This document shows, in pieces, positions 1-8,700 of a DNA stretch of 33,596 bases (positions are counted from its first letter, which is position 1; each line of letters opens with the position of its first letter). The notes under the pieces are model-generated. The model saw only the letters and a program-made list of their open reading frames with translations, searched no databases and was not told the origin of the DNA. Position numbers and translations under genes: made by a program. The DNA is taken from positions 1 to 33,596 of the forward strand of contig JBNGDJ010000012.1 in assembly GCA_049974825.1 (NCBI GenBank), read 5' to 3'. The stretch comes from JBKHDT01 sp049974825. Lineage in GTDB: Bacteria; Pseudomonadota; Gammaproteobacteria; Halothiobacillales; Halothiobacillaceae.

Positions 1-22
1 CGCGTTGGGGCATCCCTGCCCC

Positions 23-56
23 AAAGGGCGCCTCGAAAGGTTTTTCGAGGTGCCCC
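23..56 (-). terminator. Inverted repeat downstream of dcd, possible weak terminator
   Basis: An 8-bp perfect inverted repeat (CCTCGAAA, loop GGTT, TTTCGAGG) at 31-50 extends outward through GGGC/GCCC with one imperfect pair. It lies about 30 bases past the dcd stop on the minus strand and is followed there by only three T residues, so termination would be weak. A second small hairpin (GGGGCA...TGCCCC, 7-22) lies just beyond it and resembles the GGGCA-TGCCC hairpin of the dispersed repeats described below, so part of this may be repeat debris. Confidence 0.45.
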
Positions 57-84
57 ACCGTCCTGCGCCGGTTTACCGGACGAC

Positions 85-651
85 TCAGGTGCACGGCAAA
101 GTCACACCCTGCTGCCCCTGGTACTTGCCGCCGCGGTCGGCGTAGGAGGTGTCGCAGACCTCGTCCGACTCTAGGAACAGCATCTGCGCGACCCCTTCAT
201 TGGCGTAAATCTTGGCCGGCAGCGGGGTCGTGTTGGAAAACTCCAGCGTCACATGGCCTTCCCACTCCGGCTCAAGCGGCGTGACGTTCACGATGATGCC
301 GCAGCGCGCATAAGTCGACTTGCCTAGGCAGATCGTGAGCACGCTGCGCGGAATGCGGAAATACTCGACAGTCCTTGCCAGAGCGAAGGAGTTGGGCGGA
401 ATAATGCAAACGTCGGACTTCAGATCCACGAAGCTGCCCGCATCAAAAGCCTTGGGATCGACGATTGACGAGTTGATGTTCGTAAAGATCTTGAATTCGT
501 CCGCACAGCGCACGTCGTAGCCGTAGCTGGATGTCCCGTAGGAGACGATCCGGTGCCCGTCGGACTCGCGTACCTGACCCGCGGCAAACGGCTCGATCAT
601 GCCGTGCTCCTTGGCCATGCGCCTGATCCACTTGTCCGACTTGATGCTCAT
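85..651 (-). CDS. dcd: dCTP deaminase
   Basis: Deaminates dCTP to dUTP in the cytoplasm, feeding dUTPase and dTMP synthesis. The 188-residue product fits the family (about 190). The fold core is clear: SYGTSSYGYDVRCADEF near residues 37-53, the KSTYAR phosphate-binding loop at 111-116, and EWEGHVTLEF at 129-138 with the catalytic Glu at 137. The C-terminal lid with YADRGGKYQGQ covers the bound nucleotide in this family. I chose the internal ATG at 651 (MSIKSDKWIRRM) because homologues start there. The in-frame extension to 741 is basic, unlike the family, and runs into a diverged intergenic repeat. No bifunctional dUTPase feature was recognised. The gene stands alone, divergent from the downstream lipoprotein gene. 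Confidence 0.96.
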   Translation of the reverse strand: MSIKSDKWIRRMAKEHGMIEPFAAGQVRESDGHRIVSYGTSSYGYDVRCADEFKIFTNINSSIVDPKAFDAGSFVDLKSDVCIIPPNSFALARTVEYFRIPRSVLTICLGKSTYARCGIIVNVTPLEPEWEGHVTLEFSNTTPLPAKIYANEGVAQMLFLESDEVCDTSYADRGGKYQGQQGVTLPCT

Positions 652-696
652 ACGACTGATCGCCTGCTTTTTTGAAATTCTGCTTGAAGGCCTTCG

Positions 697-740
697 AATG
701 GTCTGGGCCATCCTGAGCCGGGGCATGTATGGGCGCCCCA
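697..740 (-). repeat. Diverged copy of the dispersed intergenic repeat, upstream of dcd
   Basis: Read on the minus strand, this segment gives a GGGGC...GCCCC-type hairpin and then ATGGCCCAGACCATT. That matches the better-preserved copies (ATGGCGCAAACCATT) at 13 of 15 positions. It lies just upstream of dcd. The similarity is short and the copy is clearly decayed. Confidence 0.4.
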
Positions 741-798
741 CAAATACCCCTCAACCTGCGCGGTAATCCGGCTGGTTCACTGCGGTTGAAGACCGCCA

Positions 799-954
799 GG
801 GGAGGTCTGCACGAATGCGGACCTTCCCGTGCAGGGCACGGATGCCCCGCCGCACAATGGCGCAAACCATTGAATTGCGGAGCCCGGGCCGAGCATGTTT
901 CGGCCCGGGCGTGTCTGCACAAGCCTAAAGATGGCTTTGTGCAGAGTTTCCCGA
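799..954 (+). repeat. Palindrome-rich intergenic repeat, copy A (MITE/REP-like)
   Basis: The copy starts with GGGGAGGTCTGCACGAATGC and ends with the inverted counterpart GGCTTTGTGCAGAGTTTCCC. Inside are GGGCA-CGGA-TGCCC, CAATGG-CGCAAA-CCATTG followed by AATTGC, and a strong hairpin at 882-910 (11-bp stem GCCCGGGCCGA, 7-nt loop). The last part (914-946) is itself an imperfect hairpin of TCTGCACAAGCC against GGCTTTGTGCAGA. The same words recur at 2402-2578, 30422-30500 and the right edge. The gap from 652 to 1175 holds this copy, the diverged copy before it and the promoter after it. I see no convincing gene in it. Confidence 0.75.
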
Positions 955-1101
955 CGGAAGCCTGCCTTGCGCCACCGGGCGTGCCGCCCCGCTCGGACAG
1001 GTCGCCTCTTTTATCCACCCACCCGCGGACTGTCAAGGGAAACGCGGCACAATCCCGTCCTTTGGCCTCATGCGACCGCTGTCTGCGCACCTGCCCCGGC
1101 C

Positions 1102-1133
1102 TTGCAAAAACCCGGTTCCGCCTGTGCTAAGAT
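1102..1133 (+). promoter_or_regulatory. Candidate sigma-70 promoter for the EipA-like lipoprotein gene
   Basis: TTGCAA at 1102-1107 and an extended -10 TGCTAAGAT at 1125-1133. The spacing of 20 is long, so the call leans on the TGn extension. The predicted start near 1140 would leave a short leader before the ATG at 1176 and would exclude any earlier start codon. Confidence 0.4.
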
Positions 1134-1175
1134 GGATGCATAAACTTTCCTGATTTGCCAACGGATACACGCCTG

Positions 1176-1769
1176 ATGCCCAAGACATTCCTGGCCTCGA
1201 TTATCGCGATGGCCCTCGTTTTCTCGCTGGCCGGCTGCGCCAGCGGAACGCAGCCGAAGCCGAACGATGAAGCACCGGAGCAGGACGAGGCCTTCGACCA
1301 GTACTCGACGGTCAAGACCGCCCATGACTTCCTCGGCGGCTCGGCGGAGCGCATCGCGGTACTCGTCGACAAGGCGTTCAAAGATTACGGCTCGCCGAAT
1401 GCCTACATCCAGGGCGAGGAAGGCGGCGGCGCCTTTGCCGTCGGGCTGCGTTATGGCCGCGGGGAACTGGTCACCAAGTCTGGGGACCGTCGGGAAATCT
1501 TCTGGCAGGGCCCGTCGCTTGGCTTCGACTTCGGGGCCGACGGCGGCCGGGTGTTCATTCTGGTCTACAACCTGCCCGAGACCGATGCGATCTACCAGCG
1601 CTTTGCCGGGGTGGCGGGCAGCGCCTATTTCGTCGGCGGCGTCGGCATGAATTATCAGAAGGCCGAAGACATCGTGATTGCCCCGATCCGCGTGGGCGTG
1701 GGCATGCGCCTGGGTGCCTCCATCGGCTACACGCATTTCACGCGCGAGGCGCGTGCCAATCCGTTCTGA
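1176..1769 (+). CDS. EipA/DUF1134-family envelope lipoprotein
   Basis: This 197-residue protein has a lipoprotein signal (MPKTFLASIIAMALVFSLAGC, lipobox LAGC with Cys21) and then a short disordered linker. After that comes a DUF1134 domain: Y-S/T-V-K, then EGGGAFAVGLRYGRGEL, WQGPSLGFDFGADGGRVFILVYNLP, GSAYFVGGVGMNY and a final APIRVGVGMRLGASIGYTHF. The founding member, Brucella EipA, is a periplasmic protein needed for envelope integrity; its biochemistry is unresolved. An upstream TTG at 1155 is also in frame, but the ATG puts the signal sequence exactly at the N terminus. The DUF3365 haem protein follows 71 bases later on the same strand, and I see no terminator between the two, so they may be co-transcribed. 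The lipid anchor is notable, because EipA itself is described as periplasmic. Confidence 0.85.
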   Translation: MPKTFLASIIAMALVFSLAGCASGTQPKPNDEAPEQDEAFDQYSTVKTAHDFLGGSAERIAVLVDKAFKDYGSPNAYIQGEEGGGAFAVGLRYGRGELVTKSGDRREIFWQGPSLGFDFGADGGRVFILVYNLPETDAIYQRFAGVAGSAYFVGGVGMNYQKAEDIVIAPIRVGVGMRLGASIGYTHFTREARANPF

Positions 1770-1840
1770 TTCCGTTTCGGCCCCGCCGGAGTGGAGCACC
1801 CTGATTTTCACGCACCGACCCAAACCGAGAGGTTCCGACC

Positions 1841-2404
1841 ATGAAGAAAACCGCCATCGCACTCGCCCTGGCGCTCGGCGCCACCACGGCCGTTCAGGCC
1901 AGCGACGCCATTGAACAGCAGATCGACCAGTACAAGGCCGCCATGATGGACTTCGGCAAGCAGTTGCGCGGCGAACTGCAGTCAGCCATGAAGGAAGGCG
2001 GGCCGCCTGCAGCCATCGATGTCTGTCACAGCCGCGCACCCGAGATTGCTCAGCAGGTTTCTGACAAGCATGGCGTGATGGTCAGCCGCACCAGCCTCAA
2101 GCCCCGCGCCGAAGCCCCGGATGCCTGGGAGCGTGCCGTACTCGAGAAATTCGAAGAGCAAAAGGCCGCCGGCAAGCCGGTCGCGGAGATCGCCTATTTC
2201 GAGGTCGTGGATGTTGACGGCACCGACGAGTTGCGCTTCATGAAGGCCATTGGCACGGACACCGTTTGCCTGACCTGCCATGGAACCGACGTCGATGCCA
2301 AGCTCAAGGAAAAGATCGTCAAGCTTTATCCTGAAGATCAGGCCATGGGCTTCAAGGAAGGCGACATTCGCGGCGCCTTCAGCATCAGCGCCAAGGCGCC
2401 CTGA
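1841..2404 (+). CDS. Periplasmic DUF3365 (Tll0287-like) c-type haem protein
   Basis: A 187-residue exported protein. The signal peptide MKKTAIALALALGATTAVQA probably cleaves before Ser21. The mature part has the DUF3365 layout: a helical N-terminal half with Cys62-His63, SRTSLKPRAEAPDAWE, and CLTCH at 143-147, a standard CXXCH haem c attachment site. It ends with the usual YPEDQAMGFKEGDIRGAFSI tail. Family members are sensor- or electron-transfer-like single-haem proteins; no specific partner is known to me. GAGAGG about 10 bases upstream of the ATG is a good ribosome binding site. The stop codon TGA coincides with the first bases of repeat copy B, and a strong terminator lies 200 bases downstream. 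Confidence 0.88.
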   Translation: MKKTAIALALALGATTAVQASDAIEQQIDQYKAAMMDFGKQLRGELQSAMKEGGPPAAIDVCHSRAPEIAQQVSDKHGVMVSRTSLKPRAEAPDAWERAVLEKFEEQKAAGKPVAEIAYFEVVDVDGTDELRFMKAIGTDTVCLTCHGTDVDAKLKEKIVKLYPEDQAMGFKEGDIRGAFSISAKAP

Positions 2405-2578
2405 GGAAAGTCTGCACAAATCCATCCATGGATTTGTGGGCTGGCGCCAGCTTAACGCGTCAGCTGACAGAGCCCGCGTTCACGCCCGGGCAATGCCCGG
2501 CAATTCAATGGCTTACGCCATTGCGTGGCAGGGCATCCGTGCCCCAATCGGGAATCTGAAGCATTCGTGCAGAGACTC
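2402..2578 (-). repeat. Palindrome-rich intergenic repeat, copy B
   Basis: Read on the minus strand it runs in the same order as copy A: CTGCACGAATGC, TTCCCGATTGGGG, GGGCA-CGGA-TGCCC, and CAATGGC-GTAA-GCCATTG followed by AATTGC. Then come CCGGGCA-T-TGCCCGG, a GCTGGCGCCAGC palindrome, and a perfect 11-bp hairpin (CACAAATCCAT, centre CC) at 2415-2438. The ends are imperfect inverted repeats (AGGAAAGTCTGCACAAAT against AGGAGTCTCTGCACGAAT). Bases 2411-2482 match the right-edge copy at 68 of 72 positions. Its plus-strand left end overlaps the stop codon of the DUF3365 gene. Confidence 0.85.
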
Positions 2579-2604
2579 CTTGGGCTTCGTGTCGCGCTTC
2601 ACTG

Positions 2605-2645
2605 ATCGGCCCTGTCCCGGCTCCCGGGGCGGGGCCGATTTTTAT
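2605..2645 (+). terminator. Strong rho-independent terminator
   Basis: A 14-bp GC-rich stem (CGGCCCTGTCCCGG with CCGGGGCGGGGCCG, two T-G pairs, loop CTC) extends by an AT pair at each side and is followed by ATTTTTATT. It ends the EipA/DUF3365 transcript and isolates it from the pilus operon. The stretch from here to 2937 holds no gene I can support. Confidence 0.85.
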
Positions 2646-2937
2646 TGCGCCGGCGCCACGCCCTTCAAAGGCCTCAGTCACCGTCGCAGACCCGACAATG
2701 CGCACCCCATGCGTCCGTTCTCCACAAACCCTGTCAATCGGCAGCCCACGTACCCTGTCTGGCCACACAGGTCCTGTCCCACCGCAGTAAAACCATTTCC
2801 AAAAAAGGGTGTTGCCCCGCGGAAGTCACTGGATCCCTGTCAATCACACAGGTTTGGCAAACGCTGAACCAATTTCGATACCCTGCGCAACTTTTATGAA
2901 CCCAAGCGCGGAGTAGGGATTTTCAACATGAAATTGA

Positions 2938-2966
2938 TTGAAATAACACACCGCGAGGTCTATAAA
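2938..2966 (+). promoter_or_regulatory. Sigma-70 promoter of the minor-pilin operon
   Basis: TTGAAA at 2938-2943 and TATAAA at 2961-2966, separated by exactly 17 bases, with five of six consensus matches in each box. Transcription would start near 2973, giving a leader of about 110 bases to fimT. It also argues against starting fimT at the in-frame ATG at 2928, which lies upstream of the -35 box. Confidence 0.65.
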
Positions 2967-3083
2967 GGAAGTGTGGACGAACAGACGGAGCCGTGCGTCC
3001 ACCCGCGGACTGTGCTGGCTCCCCCACCCATGATGCACGCCAAGAGTGTGTCCCGTGCCGCCTTCCGCGTGAGGAAAGTCCAA

Positions 3084-3569
3084 ATGAAACACAGGCAAGG
3101 CTTTTCGCTGATCGAGCTGATGATCACCATCTCGCTGCTGGCGGTGATCCTTGGGCTTGCGGTGCCTTCCTTCAATTTCCTCATCCAGAGCAATCGCGCC
3201 ACTACGCTGGCGAACGACCTGATGACCGCGATCACGTTCACGCGAAGCGAGGCGATTCGCCGCGGCGAAGCCGTGCGCTTGTGCCCAAGCGACGACGGCG
3301 CGAAGTGTGGCGGCAGCTGGACCGATGGCTGGATCACCAAAGCAGATTCCGAAACGGCCCCCTCCCGCGTGTGGGATGCGCCCCGCAGCGGAACCGTAAT
3401 CAACGTGACCAGCACCGTACCTATCGAATTCGGTCCTCTGGGTAATCTGGAAACCAGCGAAGTCAGCTTCGAGGCCTACCAGGAAGGCTGTAGTGGCAAT
3501 CATCAGCGCATCATAACTATCGAGGCCAACGGGGCATCCAGTGTCACCAAGGCCGCGTGCCCCGAGTAA
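3084..3569 (+). CDS. fimT: Type IV pilus minor pilin, FimT/GspH family
   Basis: A 161-residue prepilin that primes type IV pilus assembly together with PilV, PilW, PilX and PilE. The leader is six residues (MKHRQG), cut before FSLIELMITISLLAVILGLAVPSF, the class III signal with Glu at +5 and the hydrophobic helix. The GspH/FimT C-terminal domain has WTDGW near residue 80 and CPSDDGAKCGG and CSG-type cysteines that may pair. The start is set by GAGGAAAG five bases before the ATG; an upstream in-frame extension of 52 residues would bury the prepilin signal. It is the first gene of fimT-pilV-pilW-pilX-pilY1-pilE. FimU is the Pseudomonas name for the equivalent protein. Confidence 0.9.
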   Translation: MKHRQGFSLIELMITISLLAVILGLAVPSFNFLIQSNRATTLANDLMTAITFTRSEAIRRGEAVRLCPSDDGAKCGGSWTDGWITKADSETAPSRVWDAPRSGTVINVTSTVPIEFGPLGNLETSEVSFEAYQEGCSGNHQRIITIEANGASSVTKAACPE

Positions 3570-3604
3570 GCCAGCCGATGAGCCCGGCAGGAGGCAGGAA
3601 AGAC

Positions 3605-4066
3605 ATGGCAGAACGACCCTACTTCCCGTCCAGAGCGACGCCGCCATCCGGTCATCGCGGCGTGACGCTGATTGAGGTATTGATCGCCATTGTCGTCCTG
3701 TCGATTGGGCTGCTCGGTATGGCGGCGCTTCAAAGCAGCGCCGTGAGCATGAACCACAGCGCCTACTTGCGCAGCCAGGCGACCAATCTGGCCTATGACA
3801 TGACTGACCGGATGAGAGCGAACCGGCAGGCGGCTTTGGCTGGCGATTATGACGTCGCCTATGGCGACATGGTCACCAGTGATGGCTCGGTCGCGACCGA
3901 GGATCTTGAGGAATGGCTTGACGCGCTGGAGATCACCCTGCCCGGTGGTCAAGGCGCCATCGAAAGAGACGACGACACCTTCACCATCTCAGTGCGCTGG
4001 AACGACTCACGACGGACGGTGGATGAAGACGAGCTCACGGAATTCAGGACGGTGACCGAGCTATGA
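3605..4066 (+). CDS. pilV: Type IV pilus minor pilin PilV
   Basis: A 153-residue prepilin with a 19-residue leader ending HRG and then VTLIEVLIAIVVLSIGLLGMAALQ, the characteristic PilV start, followed by SAYLRSQATNLAYDMTDRMRANR. The C-terminal half ends FTISVRWNDSR, as in PilV proteins. I chose the ATG at 3605, with AGGAGG about 10 bases upstream; in-frame starts at 3557 and 3578 would lengthen the leader without ribosome binding support. Its stop overlaps the start of pilW in an ATGA junction, which indicates translational coupling. In Pseudomonas the minor pilins form an initiating complex at the pilus tip with PilY1. Confidence 0.92.
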   Translation: MAERPYFPSRATPPSGHRGVTLIEVLIAIVVLSIGLLGMAALQSSAVSMNHSAYLRSQATNLAYDMTDRMRANRQAALAGDYDVAYGDMVTSDGSVATEDLEEWLDALEITLPGGQGAIERDDDTFTISVRWNDSRRTVDEDELTEFRTVTEL

Positions 4067-5145
4067 AACAGCTGACTGACATCGCAAAGGCCCTGTCCCG
4101 CCCGATCCTGCGAAACAAGCGTAGCGCGCAGTCCGGCCTGACCCTGATCGAGCTGATGATTGCGCTGGTGCTGGGCCTGATCATCGTCGCCGGGGTCATT
4201 CAACTGTTCCTGTCGAGCAAACAAGCCTACCGGCTCCAGGAGTCCATGTCCCGCGTGCAAGAGACAGGGCGATATGCGCTGGAAGTCATGAGCCGCGATA
4301 TCCGCCAGGCCGGCTACAAGGGGGGCTGTGGACGCGACGTTCCGGTCAACATCATTCTTGATGAAACTGACAGCAGCTATGAACCGCTTGCACTGGACCT
4401 CAACCAACCCATCGTCGGCTGGGATGGTGAGGCTGGTGACATTTCAGGCCAGCTGTCCGACTATGTCCCCGGAACCGATGTGGTGATCGTCAAGCACGCG
4501 GCCACCGACGCGAATGTCTCGGCAAGTGGCAACACCCCGGCCAATGCCGCCAACATCAACCTGACCGGCGAGAGTGGCATCCCGAAGGGCACCATCATTG
4601 TGGTCGGAGACGCTCAGGCCTGTGACCTGTTTCAAAATGCATCAAATGCAAATGCCAACAACCTGAACCGCGGAGCACCCGGCAATCACAAGCCAGGGAA
4701 CAAAAAAGCTGGCGACGTGAATTTCAGCAAATCCTACTCAGGGGACCTACATATCCGCTCCTTTGCGTCGACTGCCTATTACATCGGCACCCGTGATGAC
4801 GGCAGCCGAGCCCTCTATCGTCTGGCTTATTCCATGGGCACAGCATCCGACGACCTGAATCCTCAGGTGCTCGCTCCGAACGTGCTGGACATGCAGTTGT
4901 TTTACGGGATCGATACAAACGGCAACTTCCGCATTGACGAGTATGAAGAGGCAGATAACGTCACCGACTGGAACGCAGTGCGCTCGGTACGCATCGCCCT
5001 GCTGACCGTCGGGACGGATGACCAGGTGCTGGACAAGCCAGCGAAGATCGCCTTCAGCGGGGGCACATTCAGCGCACCTAGCGACGATCGGCGGCTTTAC
5101 CAAGCATTCACGACCACCATTGCCATTCGCAATCAGCTGCCCTGA
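4063..5145 (+). CDS. pilW: Type IV pilus minor pilin PilW
   Basis: A 360-residue prepilin with a 25-residue leader ending in SG, then LTLIELMIALVLGLIIVAGVIQLFLSSKQAYRLQES, typical of PilW. MSRDIRQAGYKGGCGRD follows at about residue 83, another family hallmark. The large C-terminal domain holds the YYIGTRDDGSRALYR segment and a final RNQLP. PilW is among the larger minor pilins and sits in the tip-priming complex with PilX, PilV, FimT and PilY1. It starts within the pilV stop codon (ATGA). A stretch rich in Asn and Ala near residues 145-205 is probably a flexible surface loop. Confidence 0.92.
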   Translation: MKQLTDIAKALSRPILRNKRSAQSGLTLIELMIALVLGLIIVAGVIQLFLSSKQAYRLQESMSRVQETGRYALEVMSRDIRQAGYKGGCGRDVPVNIILDETDSSYEPLALDLNQPIVGWDGEAGDISGQLSDYVPGTDVVIVKHAATDANVSASGNTPANAANINLTGESGIPKGTIIVVGDAQACDLFQNASNANANNLNRGAPGNHKPGNKKAGDVNFSKSYSGDLHIRSFASTAYYIGTRDDGSRALYRLAYSMGTASDDLNPQVLAPNVLDMQLFYGIDTNGNFRIDEYEEADNVTDWNAVRSVRIALLTVGTDDQVLDKPAKIAFSGGTFSAPSDDRRLYQAFTTTIAIRNQLP

Positions 5146-5197
5146 ATGCCCGGGCGGTGTGGGTGCAGGAATACAGGCCGCAGGCGGAGAGAACGCG

Positions 5198-5674
5198 ATG
5201 GAATTAGCAGACAAGCATCAGTCAGGCAGTGCGCTGATCATCAGCATGATCCTGCTGCTGGTCATGACCATACTCGGCATCACCGCCATGCAGTCGACCA
5301 CGCTGCAGGAGCGGATGGCGGGCAACATGAAGGATCGCAACGCGGCGTTCCAGGCAGCCGAGGCAGCACTGCGCGAGGCCGAAGAAGTGATTGCCAGCGA
5401 CTGGCCGACGCTGCTCGGCAGCATGCAGGAGTTGTCGACAGCAGCGGCGAACTGGGATGGGCAGGACGGAACGGTGGTCGCGACCACACTGGACGATCAA
5501 CTTTTCCAACAGCCGAGATATCACATTGGGCCCGAGGAACTCGTGCGCATCAACCCAGGTGAGCTGCCCGCCGAATTCGATTGCGCGTTCCCGATTACAA
5601 CGATTGCCTGGGGCGCCCAGGAGACCACTGTCGTCATCCTGGAAAGCCTCTATAAACAGAGCCCCTGTGACTGA
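5198..5674 (+). CDS. pilX: Type IV pilus assembly protein PilX
   Basis: A 158-residue protein with the PilX N terminus: a short leader ending QSG, then SALIISMILLLVMTILGITAMQSTTLQERMAGN. As in other PilX proteins, the first residues after the leader lack the Glu found at +5 in most pilins. NAAFQAAEAALREAEE continues the long N-terminal helix. The ATG at 5198 has GGAGAG seven bases upstream. The longer in-frame reading back to 5018 overlaps pilW and is not credible. It sits between pilW and pilY1 in the conserved tip-complex order. Confidence 0.9.
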   Translation: MELADKHQSGSALIISMILLLVMTILGITAMQSTTLQERMAGNMKDRNAAFQAAEAALREAEEVIASDWPTLLGSMQELSTAAANWDGQDGTVVATTLDDQLFQQPRYHIGPEELVRINPGELPAEFDCAFPITTIAWGAQETTVVILESLYKQSPCD

Positions 5675-5744
5675 TCAATGATGCCCGTTGGCTGCCATGC
5701 ATGGCTGAAGCGGCAAACGAATTTTCGAAAGTGAGGTACTTGCC

Positions 5745-8700
5745 ATGAGCAACCAACCCAGTGCCTTGGCGGCCACGAAAAGCAGAATTAGTAAACGCGC
5801 CCAGCGCCTTGCACTCGCCCTGTGCAGCATTCTCGCAGGCGTCGCCTCGGCCCAGGCAAGCGTGGACATCTCGGATGTCCCACTGAGTGTCCGCGGCGAG
5901 GACGTTCCGCCCATGAACATGCTGGTAATGGGCCGTGATCATACCTTGTATTACGCGGCCTACAATGATGCCTCCGACCTGACCGGTGACGGTGTACTCA
6001 ACGTCGGTTATCAACCCGACCAGCTCGACTACTTCGGGTACTTCGACTCTTACAAGTGCTACACCTACGACGACGGTCTGTTCGAACCACAATCGAACAC
6101 CAGCGACAAGACCTGTAGCAACGCTTGGAGCGGCGACTTTCTCAATTACGTCACCACCGCTCGGATCGATGCTCTGCGCAAGGTGCTTTACGGGGGCAAG
6201 CGAAGGACAGACACCGAATCCCAGACTGTTTTGGAGCGCTCCTACATCCCTCAGGATGCACACAGCTGGGGCAAGGAGTACTACAGCATCGAGCGCGATG
6301 GCTATGACATCCGCGACTACACTCCCTTGAAGCTGCCCAAGGCGGGCCGCTACCACCTGTTTGCCAATACCAGCCTGCTTTCCTCTCAGGACAAACCGCG
6401 AATGCGGGTATTGACCGATACCAAGTTTCGGATTTGGGAGTGGGTGGCCATCGAACGGCCCGTGGCTGGAAACAAATGTATGCATGGCGGCAATGGTCCT
6501 TCCTGTACCGAGGACGGCGCTAACATGACCGACTACTTCGTCCGCGTCGAGGTCTGCAAGGCCGGCCTGCTCGAGGAAAACTGCAGGGAATATCCGGCCG
6601 GTACGTACAAGCCAACAGGGTTGCTCCAGGATTACGGGCAGAATGACCGGATGCTGTTTGGCCTGATTTCCGGCAGTTACGAGAAGAACATCTCCGGCGG
6701 GGTACTGCGAAAAGCCATCGGAAGTATCAATGACGAGATCAACACGGCCACCGGCCAGTTTCTCTCTGATGCCGATGGCATTATCGATACCATTGATCAG
6801 TTCCAGATCGTCGATTTCAGGAGCGGTCATCGATACGAAGGCGGCTGGCTAACCACCAAGCCGATGTGGGAAGGCAAGTTTCCCGACTGGGGCAATCCTG
6901 TCGGGGAAATGATGTACGAGTCACTTCGTTATTTTGCGGGCAAAAAAGAACCCACACCCCAGTTCGAGGTGTCTGCAAACAGTACAGGCAAGGAACATGT
7001 GACCGTTCGCAAGGGGGGTGATCTGTATCTGTCCGTGGCCGACTGGGATGATCCCTACGAGGACCGACTATGGTGCACTCCATCGGCACAACTGGTCATC
7101 AGCGACGTACACACCTCCTACGACACCGACGAAGTCCCTGGCAGCCATTTCACGAGCTTTGATGGTGATGTTTCAGGTCTTGACGTCAGTACCGAAGCAG
7201 ACCGGATCTGGGCCAGCGAATACGGCGATACACGCAAAATGTACATCGGGGAGTCCGGCAGCCAGGAAGACGGTAATCCAACGCCAAAACAGGTCACGGG
7301 ACTGAGCGATATACGGGGACTTTCCCCGGCTGAACCGACCAAGCTCGGCGGGTTTTACGGTGCCGGCATCGCCAGATACGCCTACGAGAACGACATCCGC
7401 GACGACGTCAAGGAAAAGCAGAATATCGAGACCTTCTCGGTAGCCTTGGCATCCCCATTGCCGGAATTCGACATACCCATCGGTGAGGGTCGCGTCACAC
7501 TGGTTCCCTTTGCAAAATCGGTCGGTGGTTACAGCATCAATTCCGGCAAGGGTCAATTCCAGCCGACAAACACGATCGTCAGCTTCTTCGTCCAAGAGTT
7601 CGCGAACACCGACCCCGGAGGCGCTGATGCAGACCCGAACGTGAACGGCGGTCGGCCCTACATTCGGCTGCGGATCAATTTCGAGGACGTTGAGCAAGGC
7701 GCCGATCACGACATGGACGCGATCGCGAACTATGAACTCCGGGTCACGGAGGACGGGGCGCTGAACGTACAGGTACGCTCCGAATACGCGGCCGGAAGTA
7801 TCGAGCAGCACATGGGCTATGTGATTTCCGGAACGAATCAGGACGGGATGTACCTGGTTGTTCGCGACTGCGATACCGCGAACAGCGGCGGAAACGGGGT
7901 TCCCGAAGGCGTTGGCATCGACCCGAGTGTCTGCCGCGGGAACAATCCGAGCAATGTCACGAAATACTACCTCGACACGCCACCCGGGGTGGCTCCCGGT
8001 GGTTGTGACGTGAGCAACCCGCCGGACGCCTGCCAGGAAGACCTGCCCCTGTATTCTGACCGAACCTTCACCCCAAATCCCGATGTCGAAGCCGCCGGCT
8101 TGCTCAAAACACCGCTTTGGTATGCAGCCAAGTATGGCTCAAGCGGCAACGACGATCTTCAACCTGGCGAACCATCACCCAACTTCTTCCTGGTTACCAA
8201 CGCGGGAACGCTGCAGGAACAACTGGAAAAAGCATTCGAAGCCATCCTGATGCTGGGTGAAACAGCTTCCACGGCCGCCGCAGTCAGTTCCGGGGGCCTG
8301 CGCACCGGGACACTCGCCTGCTCGGCCGGCTTCCGACCCGATGACTGGTCCGGTAAGCTTCAGGCGTTCGAGCTGGAAACGAACGGCACCGTCGGCGAAC
8401 TCGTCTGGGATGCCGAGCGGCGTCTGGCCCAGACGCCGACCATTTCACGCAAGCTCTTTACCACCAAGCGCACGGATATCGGCTCCGGGTCGATCGCCGG
8501 TGAGGGGGTCACGCTCTTCTACGACTCACTGAGCAAGGCGCAGAAGGATGCGCTGGATCGACTGGCCCAGGGAGACACGGACGACCTCGGCGAAGAGCGC
8601 ATTGCCTGGATCCGTGGCGAGGACGAGGCACATGACAGTTTCCGCTCGCGGGAAGTCGGCGGCGAAAAGCGCCTTCTGGGTGACATCGTTAATGCTGACC

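Noticed and set aside
652..741. N-terminal extension of dcd
   Set aside because: Homologues start at MSIKSDKW; the extension is translated repeat sequence.
799..2578. CRISPR array
   Set aside because: The repeats are dispersed, differ in length and orientation and have no regular spacers; no cas genes are present.
2840..2875. Sigma-54 promoter for the pilus operon
   Set aside because: TTGGCAAACGCTGAAC resembles the -24 half but lacks the GC of the -12 element.
2928..3083. N-terminal extension of fimT
   Set aside because: It begins upstream of the likely promoter and would place 52 residues before the prepilin leader; a good ribosome binding site supports 3084.
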